Assembly: GCF_024345835.1 (NCBI RefSeq)
Contig: NZ_JAGQBW010000001.1
Coordinates: 1-64,000 of the forward strand
Reading direction: 5' to 3'
DNA from: Synechococcus sp. HJ21-Hayes
GTDB taxonomy: Bacteria > Cyanobacteriota > Cyanobacteriia > PCC-6307 > Cyanobiaceae
DNA: 64,000 bases
Position 1 is the stretch's first letter; every line of letters starts with the position of its first letter. The notes below the pieces were generated by a model. The model had not been told where the DNA came from, did no database searches, and saw only the letters and a list, made by a program, of their open reading frames with translations. The translations under genes were made by a program, and so were the position numbers. This document shows positions 39,929 through 48,476 of this stretch, one piece after another.

Positions 39929-40198
39929 TCAGCCGTCGGCGAGGGTCCACCAGCCCAGTGCAGGCCCCAAAAACCGCACCGTGACCCAAAACAGCACCAG
40001 GGCGGCGATGCCAATCCAGGCCCCCCGGGTGGTGACCTGAACGAACTGTTCACCCTGCTGCTGCGTGAGGGGCAGCCATGGCGCAATGCGGGGGGATGTG
40101 TCTTTTGGCCTGGAAGAAGCACCCTTCGCCGCCGAGGACTTCGCGGGCTTGGGCCGGGCCGGCAAACCCTGTTCTGCACGGCGCTTGGCTTCTCCCAC
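39929..40198 (-). CDS. DUF2839 family small membrane protein
   Basis: 89 aa. MGEAKRRAEQGLPARP is the characteristic start of this cyanobacterial family. A basic hydrophilic N-terminal half is followed by one membrane span (WIGIAALVLFWVTVRFLG, residues ~63-80). Function unknown. It lies between the helicase-like gene (upstream) and DUF1815 on the same strand. Confidence 0.85.
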   Translation of the reverse strand: MGEAKRRAEQGLPARPKPAKSSAAKGASSRPKDTSPRIAPWLPLTQQQGEQFVQVTTRGAWIGIAALVLFWVTVRFLGPALGWWTLADG

Positions 40199-40252
40199 GC
40201 ACCCTCTCTCAACTGGTGGGCGTCAGGCTAAAGGCCCGATCCCACCAAGTCA

Positions 40253-41686
40253 TCAGCTGGGCAACAGCCGTTGCAAAGCCACCCAGGGTTCCAGGGACTC
40301 CAGCACCTGGCGGCCCCAGCCCCGGCGCTTGATGCGGCCATCGAGCACGGCAAGCCTCCCTCCGTTGCGGCGTAGGCCGGCCACCGCCCGCTGGAGCCTC
40401 CCGAGAGCTTCCGGAAGGAGCAACTCCCGGAACCAGTCGCGGCCCTGAAGCCGCAGGGCCGCGACCCGTGCGGCCGTGAGCGGATCCTCGAGGCTGGCGA
40501 TCGGCAGGGTGGCCGCCACCAGTTGGCAGGGGAGCGGCAAGCGGTGCTGGTGGTCGAGCCACCAGCGCCAGCCGCAGCAGATCACCCCATTGCTCTCCGG
40601 CGCCGTGAGCTCGTGACCCACGCGGCTGCCGAACTCAGCGGCCAGTCCACTGACCAGCTGACGCCGCAGGCCATCGTCGTCGAGCAGCACCACCGTGAGG
40701 CCGGCCTGGCCCAACACCAGGCGCCGGCATTGCGCCAGCAGGTGCTCGCCGTAGTGGGGGGCGTTGGGCAGGGGCTGGGCCGGCGGAGCATAGAGCGGCA
40801 GGGGATCCTGCAGGGGCGGATCCGCCAGGCTCAGCTCCACCTGGGGCACAAAACCCATGCCGCGGCCGGCCGTCTCCGGGAGCTGGCCCACCAACACGGC
40901 CCCGCGCTGGTGGAGCAGCCCGGCCATCACCCCCAGGGGGTCCAGCGGCTGCCGGTGCCACTGCCATTGCAACAGGGTGGGGTTGATGCAGGCCCAACTG
41001 GTCCAGCCGTCGCCGGCGGCGGCCAGCCAGCGGGGCCAGGGATCCGGCAGGGGGGCGAGCGCCGCCAGCAACTGCCGCAGCGGCGCCTCCTCCTCCGGGG
41101 TGATGGGCGCCTGCTGCAGCGGCCCACAGGGACGTGCCAACAGCCGGCGGCTGAGGCGCTCATGCAGCTGCAACAGGCTGGACGCAGCGCCGGGCAGGCT
41201 GCGGCGCAACTGCTCCCAGTGCTCCGTGTCGATCACCACCCCCAGAGCCGTGCGTAGCAAGGGCTCGAGCAGCTCCGCCTCCGGAACCACCAGCTGACGC
41301 TGCTCCAGCAACCCCTCGCGCCAGGCCCGCACCAAGCCCTGGTGGTCCAGCAGCCACAGCCGCGCTGAGGGTGGCGCCAAGGGCCCTTCCCAACAGGGCA
41401 ACTGCAGCCCAACAGCCTGCAGACGCGGCAGTTCCACCTGCAGCAACCGCTGCCGCAACCCCGCACTCACCACCAAGGCCACGGGCTGCTCGTTCAAGGC
41501 CAGGGGCACCAGCAGGCCCAGCAACCAACTGGGATCACTGCCCGGATCCAGACGCACCAGGGTCTGGTCAGCGCGACGCAAGCTGCGGGCCACCAGCCGA
41601 CTCAAGGTGAGGTGATGCGGCCAGCGGGGTTCCCCCTCCAGCCGGAGGAGTGCCTTGAGCTGTTGGTGGGCCTGGGCTTCCAACAT
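40253..41686 (-). CDS. DinG-like helicase homologue, apparently without Walker A lysine
   Basis: 477 aa from ATG 41686 (MLEAQAHQQLKALLRL). Layout and C-terminal part (LVAATLPIASLEDPLTAARV, LEDPL.., RDWFRELLLPEALGRLQRAV) resemble the superfamily 2 helicase-like proteins of cyanobacteria. GGRLAVLDGRIKRRGWGRQV corresponds to motif VI. However the expected GxGKT region reads VRLDPGSDPSWLLGLLVPLA with no Lys, and motif II reads IDTEH. ATP hydrolysis is therefore doubtful. It is divergent from tyrA with a 41-nt gap. Confidence 0.7.
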   Translation of the reverse strand: MLEAQAHQQLKALLRLEGEPRWPHHLTLSRLVARSLRRADQTLVRLDPGSDPSWLLGLLVPLALNEQPVALVVSAGLRQRLLQVELPRLQAVGLQLPCWEGPLAPPSARLWLLDHQGLVRAWREGLLEQRQLVVPEAELLEPLLRTALGVVIDTEHWEQLRRSLPGAASSLLQLHERLSRRLLARPCGPLQQAPITPEEEAPLRQLLAALAPLPDPWPRWLAAAGDGWTSWACINPTLLQWQWHRQPLDPLGVMAGLLHQRGAVLVGQLPETAGRGMGFVPQVELSLADPPLQDPLPLYAPPAQPLPNAPHYGEHLLAQCRRLVLGQAGLTVVLLDDDGLRRQLVSGLAAEFGSRVGHELTAPESNGVICCGWRWWLDHQHRLPLPCQLVAATLPIASLEDPLTAARVAALRLQGRDWFRELLLPEALGRLQRAVAGLRRNGGRLAVLDGRIKRRGWGRQVLESLEPWVALQRLLPS

Positions 41687-41727
41687 CGGCAAATCGTAGG
41701 AAGCTGGCTCCAGCGAACTGTTCAGCC

Positions 41728-42585
41728 ATGACCAGCCTGTGGCGCGAGCGTCCCGTGGGGATCGTGGGCCTCGGCCTGATCGGCGGCTCCCTGGGCCTGG
41801 ATCTGATGGCGCGAGGAGCAAGGGTGCAGGCCCTGGTGCACCGGCCCGCCACCGCCGAACGGGCCCGGGAGCGGGGGCTGGCCACCGTGGTGAGCACCGA
41901 TCCCGCCGTGCTCGAGGACTGCGGCCTGATCGTGCTGGCCCTGCCTCTGGACCGACTGCTCCAGCCCCCGGAGGCGTTGCTGGTGGCACTGCCCGCGGAG
42001 GCGGTGGTGACCGATGTGGGTTCCGTGAAGGCTCCTGTGCTGGAGCGCTGGCGCCAGCGAGCCCGCTTTGTGGCCAGCCATCCCATGGCCGGCACCGCTG
42101 AGGCTGGAGTGGAGGCCGGCCTCCCCGGCCTGTTTGAAGGGAGGCCCTGGGTGGCCACCCCGGAGGCCAGCACCGACCCCGCAGCCCTCTCGGCGGTGCA
42201 GCAGTTGGCCGAGGCCGTAGGGGCCCAGTGGCTCACCTGTGGGGCCAGCGCCCACGACCAGGCCGTGGCCCTGATCTCCCATATGCCCGTGCTGGTGAGT
42301 GCCGCCCTGGTGGAGGCCGCCGCCCTGGGTGGGGCGGCGGCTGGGGCCAGTGCCCTAGTGCGGCACCTGGCCTCCAGCGGCTTTGCCGATACCAGCCGCA
42401 TCGGTGGCGGCAACCCGGAGCTGGGCACCCTGATGGCCCGCTGCAACCGCGAGGCCGTGCTGCAGGCCCTGCGGCATTACCGCCAGCAACTGGATGGCCT
42501 GGAAGCCCTGGTGCAGAGCGAACAGTGGCCGCAGCTGGAGCAGGCCCTCGCCGCCACTCAGGCCCTGCGGCCAGAGTTTCTCTAA
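41728..42585 (+). CDS. tyrA: Prephenate/arogenate dehydrogenase
   Basis: 285 aa. The dinucleotide-binding GIVGLGLIGGSLGLDL is at residues 11-26; the substrate-site signature VVTDVGSVKAPVLERW and ASHPMAGTAEAGVEAG follow. In cyanobacteria TyrA is usually an NADP-dependent arogenate dehydrogenase that makes tyrosine. The Gly-Leu-Ile-Gly loop gives no safe cofactor call. It ends 4 bp inside the convergent crtD-like gene. Confidence 0.93.
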   Translation: MTSLWRERPVGIVGLGLIGGSLGLDLMARGARVQALVHRPATAERARERGLATVVSTDPAVLEDCGLIVLALPLDRLLQPPEALLVALPAEAVVTDVGSVKAPVLERWRQRARFVASHPMAGTAEAGVEAGLPGLFEGRPWVATPEASTDPAALSAVQQLAEAVGAQWLTCGASAHDQAVALISHMPVLVSAALVEAAALGGAAAGASALVRHLASSGFADTSRIGGGNPELGTLMARCNREAVLQALRHYRQQLDGLEALVQSEQWPQLEQALAATQALRPEFL

Positions 42586-44087
42586 GCCCCAATCTCCAGG
42601 GCATGCCCCCGCCGCGCCAGCAACTGCCGGCAGGCCGTCAACGCCGAGAGGCTCACCCCGGCGGTGCCCTCTCCCGGATAGATGGCATCACCGCAAAGCC
42701 AGAGCCCCGGCACGGGCGTGCGGCTGGCCAGGCCGAAGGGGCCAAAGCGGCTGGGGTGCTGACCCAGTCCGCCGACAAAGCCGAACGGCCTGCCGGTCCA
42801 GCCCGCCCAGCCCCGGGGGGTAGCCAACTCGGCGTGCAGAAACTGCTCAGGCCTCAGGCCCAGCAGCGCCTCGAGGCCGGCATGGATGCCAGCCAGGGCC
42901 TTCTGTTTGCGCCGCTGATAGACCGCTTCCTCCAGACCGAACCAGGGCCGGGCTGGGGTGAACACGCTGGCGATCAGGCTGGCCTGCCCCGCCGGGGCCC
43001 GGCCATCGGCTTCGGCGCTGATCGACACGAACAGGTTGCCGGGATCCCGCCACTCCAACTGAGCATGCAGCCCCAGATCGGGGGGCAACAGCTGCCGGGG
43101 CACGGCGCCGTAGAGCACCAGGGCACCGGATGGATCACCGCAAGCCTCGATCCGGCGGCTGTAGGCGCGGGGCAAGGCGGCACCCAGCAAGCCCTGCAGA
43201 GCCTGGGGCGGCAGGGTGCACACCACCTCATCAGCCTGCAACCGGAAGGGGCGCCGAGCCGGGCCGGCGCCCTCCAGGCTCCAGCCCCCCAGAGGGTTGG
43301 ACTGCAGCCGCTCCAACCGGTGCCGCAAGCGCAGCTGGCCGCCGGCCTGGGCCAGGGCCAGCTCCAGGGCCTGGCTCAACTGCTGCATCGAGCCCTGGAG
43401 GTGCCAGAGGCCCAGCGGCGCCTGGGCCATGGCCAACACCGTGGCGCCATACAGAGCTGCGGTGCGATCGGCGGGCTCCTGGGAATAGAGCTTGAGCTGC
43501 AGATCGAGGAAGCGCCGCAAGCGCCCATCCCCACCGCCGCCACTCAGCCGCAACAGATCGGCGATCGTGGCCGTCATGAACAGGCCGCTGGCCAGGGTTC
43601 CGGGTCTCAGGGCCCCCAGCAGCTGGGCCAGATCCCAGCCAGTGCGGGGGGGCAGCACAGGATCCCGGGCCGCAAAGGCCCAATTACTGCGATGCAGGGC
43701 CGCACACAGCTCCCAGAACCGAGCACTACCTGGGAACTGGCGCAGGCGCTCGGCCTGCCAGCGCTCGGGGTCTCGCCAGAGCCGGATGGGCGTGGTTTCG
43801 CCAGCCAGCCACACACTGCAACCCGGATCCAGGGGTGCGGCCTGTGGCAACGGCACCCCGAAATGGCGGAACAGCCGCTGGTGGATGCCCCCCGGTTCAA
43901 ACCCCGCCACCTGGGTGGCCCCCACGTCAAAGGTGTAGGCGCCCCGCCGGAAGGTGCCGGCACAACCGCCGCTCTGGCTGTGGGCCTCCAGCAGCACCAC
44001 ATCCAGCCCCTCCGCGGCCAGGAGGGCTGCGGAGGTGAGTCCGGCAATGCCAGCCCCCACCACCGCCACATCACAGCGACTGGTCAT
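42582..44087 (-). CDS. crtD: Carotenoid desaturase/isomerase family FAD enzyme, probably C-3',4' desaturase CrtD
   Basis: 501 aa. An N-terminal FAD-binding Rossmann motif DVAVVGAGIAGLTSAALLAA lies at 5-24 and a C-terminal FAD motif GLWLCGDAIYPGEGTAGVSL near 465. Length and C-terminal pattern are of the CrtI/CrtISO/CrtD superfamily. CrtD acts in myxoxanthophyll-type carotenoid synthesis. A CrtISO or other phytoene-desaturase-like role cannot be excluded without a tree. Divergent from the kinase gene, 79 nt apart. Confidence 0.75.
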   Translation of the reverse strand: MTSRCDVAVVGAGIAGLTSAALLAAEGLDVVLLEAHSQSGGCAGTFRRGAYTFDVGATQVAGFEPGGIHQRLFRHFGVPLPQAAPLDPGCSVWLAGETTPIRLWRDPERWQAERLRQFPGSARFWELCAALHRSNWAFAARDPVLPPRTGWDLAQLLGALRPGTLASGLFMTATIADLLRLSGGGGDGRLRRFLDLQLKLYSQEPADRTAALYGATVLAMAQAPLGLWHLQGSMQQLSQALELALAQAGGQLRLRHRLERLQSNPLGGWSLEGAGPARRPFRLQADEVVCTLPPQALQGLLGAALPRAYSRRIEACGDPSGALVLYGAVPRQLLPPDLGLHAQLEWRDPGNLFVSISAEADGRAPAGQASLIASVFTPARPWFGLEEAVYQRRKQKALAGIHAGLEALLGLRPEQFLHAELATPRGWAGWTGRPFGFVGGLGQHPSRFGPFGLASRTPVPGLWLCGDAIYPGEGTAGVSLSALTACRQLLARRGHALEIGA

Positions 44088-44166
44088 GGCGGCATGCTGG
44101 CAGTGCCACCACGGCTGCCGTGACGCGATGAGGCTGCCCCTGCTCAGCGCCTAGGTTGAGGCCCTC

Positions 44167-45051
44167 GTGGGTCAGCCGGTGCTGCAGCTCACCCCCGTGG
44201 GCGGGGGCTGCATCCACAACGTCTGGCAGCTGCAGCTGGTGGATGGTGGTCTGCTGTTCGCCAAGACCAACCGCGCCGACCTGCTGCCGGTGTTGGAGGC
44301 GGAGGCCGACGGCCTGCGTGCCCTGGCCGCCGCGGCCTGTGGGGAACTCACCATCCCCCGCCCCCTGCACTGGGGCCCCGTGGATGGGCAGGCCTGCCTG
44401 CTGATGGAGTGGCTCCCGCTGGCCCGTGGCGCCCACACCTGCAGCGAAGCCGACTGGCTTGGCCTCGGCAGGGGCCTAGCCCGGCTGCACCGCAACAGCT
44501 TGTCTGCGGCACCGGGCAACCCTGCGGCGCCCTATGGCTGGACGGCGGACAACTTCATTGGCGCCGGCCCCCAGCGCAATGACTGGCGCGAAAGCTGGGG
44601 GACCTTCTTCACGGAGCAGCGCCTGGGGGTTCAGCTGGCCCAGGCCGAGCGCTCAGGCCACCGGCTGGCCGGCGCCGACACCCTGCTGGAGCGGGTCCCG
44701 GCATGGCTGGAGAATCACCAAGTGCAGCCCATGTTGGTGCACGGCGACCTGTGGAGCGGCAATGCCGCCCTGCTCACGGCCCATGGACACACCGGCGCCA
44801 TCTTTGATCCGGCGGTGTATCGCGGCGATCGGGAGGTGGACCTGGCCATGGCCCGGCTGTTCGGCGGCTATCCCGAGGCCTTCTTCGCCGGTTACCAGGC
44901 GGAATGGCCCCTGGAGCCAGGCCACGGGGAGCGGGTGACCCTCTACAACCTGTATCACCTGCTCAACCACGCCAACCTGTTCGGCGGCGGCTACTGGCAT
45001 CAGGCGCAGCAGTGCATCCAAACGCTGATCCGCCGGCCACCTAGCGCCTGA
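44167..45051 (+). CDS. Fructosamine-3-kinase family protein
   Basis: 294 aa from GTG 44167. Kinase-fold signatures: GGGCIHNVWQLQL nucleotide loop, LLFAKTNRADLLPVLEAEAD with the FN3K-type substrate segment, LVHGDLWSGN catalytic loop and AIFDPAVYRGDREVDLAM metal-binding Asp. Members phosphorylate ketoamine sugar adducts (ribulosamines, fructosamines) on proteins so that these fall off. Expected cytosolic. A standalone gene, convergent with the CAAD gene. Confidence 0.9.
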   Translation: MGQPVLQLTPVGGGCIHNVWQLQLVDGGLLFAKTNRADLLPVLEAEADGLRALAAAACGELTIPRPLHWGPVDGQACLLMEWLPLARGAHTCSEADWLGLGRGLARLHRNSLSAAPGNPAAPYGWTADNFIGAGPQRNDWRESWGTFFTEQRLGVQLAQAERSGHRLAGADTLLERVPAWLENHQVQPMLVHGDLWSGNAALLTAHGHTGAIFDPAVYRGDREVDLAMARLFGGYPEAFFAGYQAEWPLEPGHGERVTLYNLYHLLNHANLFGGGYWHQAQQCIQTLIRRPPSA

Positions 45052-45094
45052 GGCGAGGGCAGCCGGCGGATCAGGCCGAGCAGGCGCCCGGCTC

Positions 45095-45460
45095 TCAGCC
45101 GAGGTATTCCTTGCGCAGGGTCTGCACCTTGCTCACCACGGCATTGCGCTTGTCGCTGGTGGTGAGGTTCTGCCAGCTCCACTGGCCCACCACCACCAGG
45201 CCCAACAGCTCCAGCAGGCCGGGCACCACGGGCAACAGATTGATGGTGTCCAGCACGCCCTTGATCAGCACCTGGGCAACGATCACGGCCACAAACACGC
45301 CAACACCTTTGCCGATGCGGCCCATCTGGTTCCAGTCGACCTTGTCGAGGGTCTCGTTCACCTTTCCGAGGATGTCGCTGTAACGCTCACTGAAGCTGGC
45401 GCCGGCCTCCTCAGTCGAGGTGCTCACCTGCTCCTTCAGATCGGTGGTCTCGTCAGTCAT
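45095..45460 (-). CDS. CAAD-domain (CURT1-like) thylakoid membrane protein
   Basis: 121 aa. An acidic N-terminal amphipathic part (residues 1-50; FSERYSDILGKVNETLDKVD) precedes two close membrane spans (about 53-72 and 78-97; VGVFVAVIVAQVLIKGVLD, VVPGLLELLGLVVVGQWSWQ) and a short helical tail. This is the CAAD fold shared with plant and cyanobacterial CURT1, which bends thylakoid membranes. Role in curvature is inferred from the family. Confidence 0.85.
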   Translation of the reverse strand: MTDETTDLKEQVSTSTEEAGASFSERYSDILGKVNETLDKVDWNQMGRIGKGVGVFVAVIVAQVLIKGVLDTINLLPVVPGLLELLGLVVVGQWSWQNLTTSDKRNAVVSKVQTLRKEYLG

Positions 45461-45503
45461 GGAGGCAGGGGTCTTGATTGTTCAGCGGTCATAAGGTATC
45501 CGG

Positions 45504-45971
45504 GTGACTGCCCCATGGCCAGAGCTCCTGCGCATTGATCGGCATTGCCTGATCGTTCTGGAGCAGGTGTTTCAGGCGGCGCACCCACTAGAAGGTTGCG
45601 CGCTGCTACTGGGGCACCAGGCTCCAGCCCACCTGCAGCTCACGCAGGTGTGGCCATGTCTGAACCGCTGGGAGCCGGCCAGCGAGCGGAGCCATCGCTT
45701 CGCCCTGGATCCACGCGAGCAACTGCTGGCCCAGAAATGGGCGCGCCAGCGGCAGCTCCAGGTGATCGGTGCGGCCCATAGCCACCCCAGCAGTGCCGCC
45801 AGGCCCTCGGCCACCGATCTGCAGCTCTGCGTGGGGCCCACGCTGATGCTGATCCGCAGCGGACTTGCCCACGGTGATCAGGCCTTTGGGGCCTGGTGGA
45901 TCGCTGCGGCGGAGGGGGGAGAAGAGCCCCAGGCCAGGCGGCTGCAACTGGTTGTGTGCGCGGACGCCTGA
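45504..45971 (+). CDS. JAMM/MPN (Mov34) metalloprotease
   Basis: 155 aa. The JAMM zinc site is complete: a glutamate in PLEGCALLLG (E31) and AHSHPSSAARPSATD with the HxH and Asp. Bacterial JAMM enzymes release a C-terminal peptide from small ubiquitin-like sulfur carriers or cleave such conjugates. It lies 51 nt before the MoeB/MoeZ-type E1 gene, a pairing that fits sulfur-carrier activation for cysteine, thiamine or molybdopterin synthesis. No sulfur-carrier gene (GG-ended small protein) is seen between them. Confidence 0.85.
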   Translation: MTAPWPELLRIDRHCLIVLEQVFQAAHPLEGCALLLGHQAPAHLQLTQVWPCLNRWEPASERSHRFALDPREQLLAQKWARQRQLQVIGAAHSHPSSAARPSATDLQLCVGPTLMLIRSGLAHGDQAFGAWWIAAAEGGEEPQARRLQLVVCADA

Positions 45972-46022
45972 ACCCGACCGGGCATTTGGGAGAGTAGGGA
46001 GCTGGAAAGCGCCCAGAGGCCC

Positions 46023-47195
46023 ATGCTTCCCCTCGATACCAGTGGTATTCAGCTGAGCCCCGATGAGGTGGCCCGCTTTGCCCGCCACCTGATCCTGCCC
46101 GAGGTGGGCATGGAGGGACAGAAGCGCCTCAAGGCGGCCTCCGTGCTGTGTGTAGGCACCGGCGGCCTCGGCTCGCCCCTGCTGCTCTACCTGGCCGCCG
46201 CCGGCGTGGGCCGCCTGGGGATCGTGGATTTCGATGTGGTGGATCACTCCAACCTGCAGCGCCAGGTGATCCATGGCACCAGCTGGGTGGGCAAACCGAA
46301 GATCGAATCGGCCAAGGCTCGCATCCTGGAGATCAACCCCCACTGCCAGGTGGATCTCTACGAGACAGCCCTCACCAGCGAGAACGCCCTGGAGATCATC
46401 CGCCCATACGACATCGTCTGCGACGGCACGGACAACTTCCCCACCCGCTATCTGGTGAACGACGCCTGCGTGCTGCTGGGCAAGCCCAACGTGTACGGCT
46501 CGATCTTCCGCTTCGAGGGCCAGGCCACGGTGTTCAACCTGGATGCCGAAAGCCCCAACTACCGCGACCTGTTCCCCGAACCGCCACCACCGGGCATGGT
46601 GCCCTCCTGCGCCGAAGGGGGCGTGGTGGGCGTACTGCCCGGAATCATCGGCGTGATCCAGGCCACCGAGGCGGTGAAGATCATCACCGGCATCGGCACC
46701 ACCCTCAGCGGCCGGCTGCTGTTGTTCGATGCCTTGGGCATGAAGTTCCGGGAGCTGAAACTGCGGCCCAACCCCGAGCGGCCGGTGATCGACAAGCTGA
46801 TCGACTACCAGGAGTTCTGCGGCGTGGGCGGCACCGCCCCTGGCCAGGAGGAGGCCGGAGCCGTGGAGAGCATCAGCGTGAGCGAACTCAAAACCTTGCT
46901 GGATGGCGACACCAGTGACCTGGTGTTGATCGACGTGCGCAACCCCCCCGAGGCGGACATCGCCGTGATCCCCGGCGCCGTGTTGATCCCCCTCGACCAG
47001 ATCGAGAACGGCACGGCCGTGGAACGCATCCAGCAGCTGGCGTCGGGCAAAACTCTCTACGCCCACTGCAAGCTGGGCGGCCGCAGCGCCAAGGCCTTGA
47101 TCGCCCTCAAGCGGGCCGGAATCGAGGGCATCAACGTGGCCGGGGGCATCGACGCCTGGAGCCAGGAGGTGGATCCGAGCGTGCCGCGGTACTGA
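46023..47195 (+). CDS. moeB: MoeB/MoeZ-type adenylyltransferase with C-terminal rhodanese domain
   Basis: 390 aa. The E1-like domain has the ATP loop CVGTGGLGSPLLLYLAAAGV and IVDFDVVDHSNLQRQVIHG; the adenylation Cys region is MVPSCAEGGVVGVLPGIIG. The zinc CxxC pairs of E. coli MoeB are missing (the region reads SPNYRDLFPEPPPPG), as in MoeZ-type proteins. The rhodanese domain (about 285-390) has the persulfide Cys in AHCKLGGRSAKAL. It adenylates and sulfurates small sulfur carriers. Downstream of the JAMM gene. Confidence 0.93.
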   Translation: MLPLDTSGIQLSPDEVARFARHLILPEVGMEGQKRLKAASVLCVGTGGLGSPLLLYLAAAGVGRLGIVDFDVVDHSNLQRQVIHGTSWVGKPKIESAKARILEINPHCQVDLYETALTSENALEIIRPYDIVCDGTDNFPTRYLVNDACVLLGKPNVYGSIFRFEGQATVFNLDAESPNYRDLFPEPPPPGMVPSCAEGGVVGVLPGIIGVIQATEAVKIITGIGTTLSGRLLLFDALGMKFRELKLRPNPERPVIDKLIDYQEFCGVGGTAPGQEEAGAVESISVSELKTLLDGDTSDLVLIDVRNPPEADIAVIPGAVLIPLDQIENGTAVERIQQLASGKTLYAHCKLGGRSAKALIALKRAGIEGINVAGGIDAWSQEVDPSVPRY

Positions 47196-47207
47196 GGGCT
47201 GCGGCCC

Positions 47208-48410
47208 TCAGTAATCCACCCCGCGCTTGAGATCCACGCCGCGCTCGGCGTAGTGCTTGTGGCACACCATCTCCGAGTGCACGCTGGCCAGGTCGAAGTA
47301 AGCCGGCTGGTGCTTGCAGCGGCCGGTGATGATCACCTCGGTTTCCGACGGTTTACGCAGCAGGGTCTGCACGATCGGCTCCACCGGCAGCAGCTCAAGA
47401 TCCACCGTGGGATTGAGCTCATCGAGGATCACGGTCTTGTAGAGCCCACTGGAGATGGCAGCGCGGGCAATCTCCCAGGCGCGCTCCGCCTCCACGTAGT
47501 CGATGGGTTGCTGCTGACCGCGCCACACGATCGCATCGCGCCCGGAACGCAGGTGATCCACAAGGTGGGGGTAGCTCTCCCGCAGGGCGGCGATGGCGGC
47601 GTCTTCGGTGTAACCACTGCCCCCCTTGAGCCATTGCAGGATCAGCACCCGATGGCTCTTGTCCTGGCTGATGCCGCGGCCGATGGCCTGTAGGGCCTTG
47701 CCAAGGGCGCTGGTGCTCTTGCCCTTGCCTTCCCCTGTATAGATCTCGATCCCCTCCAGCCCTTGCGCCTGGTCGGCCTCGAGGTCGGGATCGAAGCCCG
47801 CGGTGCGGCGGTCATCGCGGCGGTGGGCTCGCATCTCTGAATGCAGGTCGGCGATCTGCACCAACTGGCGGGGAGCCCCGCGGCCAGTCACGATCACCTC
47901 CATACCCGGCGGCTTAGCCGCCAGGGTGCGCACCACCTCCTCAGCCTCCAGCAGGCCCAGATCGAGCACGGGGTTGAGCTCATCGAGCACCACCACCGAA
48001 TAGAGCTCGCTGGCGATGGCGCCCTTGGCGATATCCCAGCCGCGCTGTGCCTCCTGTTGATCGAAGCGGGTGGCCTCGTCCGCCGTGAAGAACTCCCCAC
48101 GCCCTGTGCGCACCTGGTCGATCAGGTGCGGGAAACCCTGCTGCAGGGCTTCGATGGCGGAGTCCTCGTCATAGGAGCGGCCGGGCCCCTTGAGGAAGCG
48201 CAGCAGCAGCACCCGGGTGCGCTTCTGCTCGCAGATGCCCAGGCCAATCGTGCGCAGCACCACGCCCAGGGCCGCCTGGCTCTTGCCCTTGCCATCCCCG
48301 TCGTAGACGTGCAACTGGCCGAGGGCCCGCTCACTGCTATCCGCAGCGGTACGGATGCCGATGCCACGGCCGGTGCCGCTGCGACTGGCGGTGGTTGCCT
48401 GCGGGGCCAT
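47208..48410 (-). CDS. Tandem two-domain CobO/BtuR-like ATP:corrinoid adenosyltransferase
   Basis: 400 aa, about twice the length of CobO. Each half has its own P-loop: YDGDGKGKSQAALGVVLRTI (near 36) and YTGEGKGKSTSALGKALQAI (near 227). Both halves repeat VVLDELNP/VILDELNP and EVIVTGRG/EVIITGR. The internal duplication is clear. The family attaches adenosyl to cob(I)alamin or a precursor, yet whether either domain retains this activity is not shown. It is divergent from larE. Confidence 0.8.
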   Translation of the reverse strand: MAPQATTASRSGTGRGIGIRTAADSSERALGQLHVYDGDGKGKSQAALGVVLRTIGLGICEQKRTRVLLLRFLKGPGRSYDEDSAIEALQQGFPHLIDQVRTGRGEFFTADEATRFDQQEAQRGWDIAKGAIASELYSVVVLDELNPVLDLGLLEAEEVVRTLAAKPPGMEVIVTGRGAPRQLVQIADLHSEMRAHRRDDRRTAGFDPDLEADQAQGLEGIEIYTGEGKGKSTSALGKALQAIGRGISQDKSHRVLILQWLKGGSGYTEDAAIAALRESYPHLVDHLRSGRDAIVWRGQQQPIDYVEAERAWEIARAAISSGLYKTVILDELNPTVDLELLPVEPIVQTLLRKPSETEVIITGRCKHQPAYFDLASVHSEMVCHKHYAERGVDLKRGVDY

Positions 48411-48476
48411 AGCCGGGCCACTTACCGTTGGATCCTAACGAGGGTCGCAGGCCGTGCTGTGCCCTCTTTCAGCCCG

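Noticed and set aside
45606-47066. 486-aa minus-strand ORF across the JAMM and moeB genes
   Set aside because: Antisense to two genes with complete catalytic motifs.
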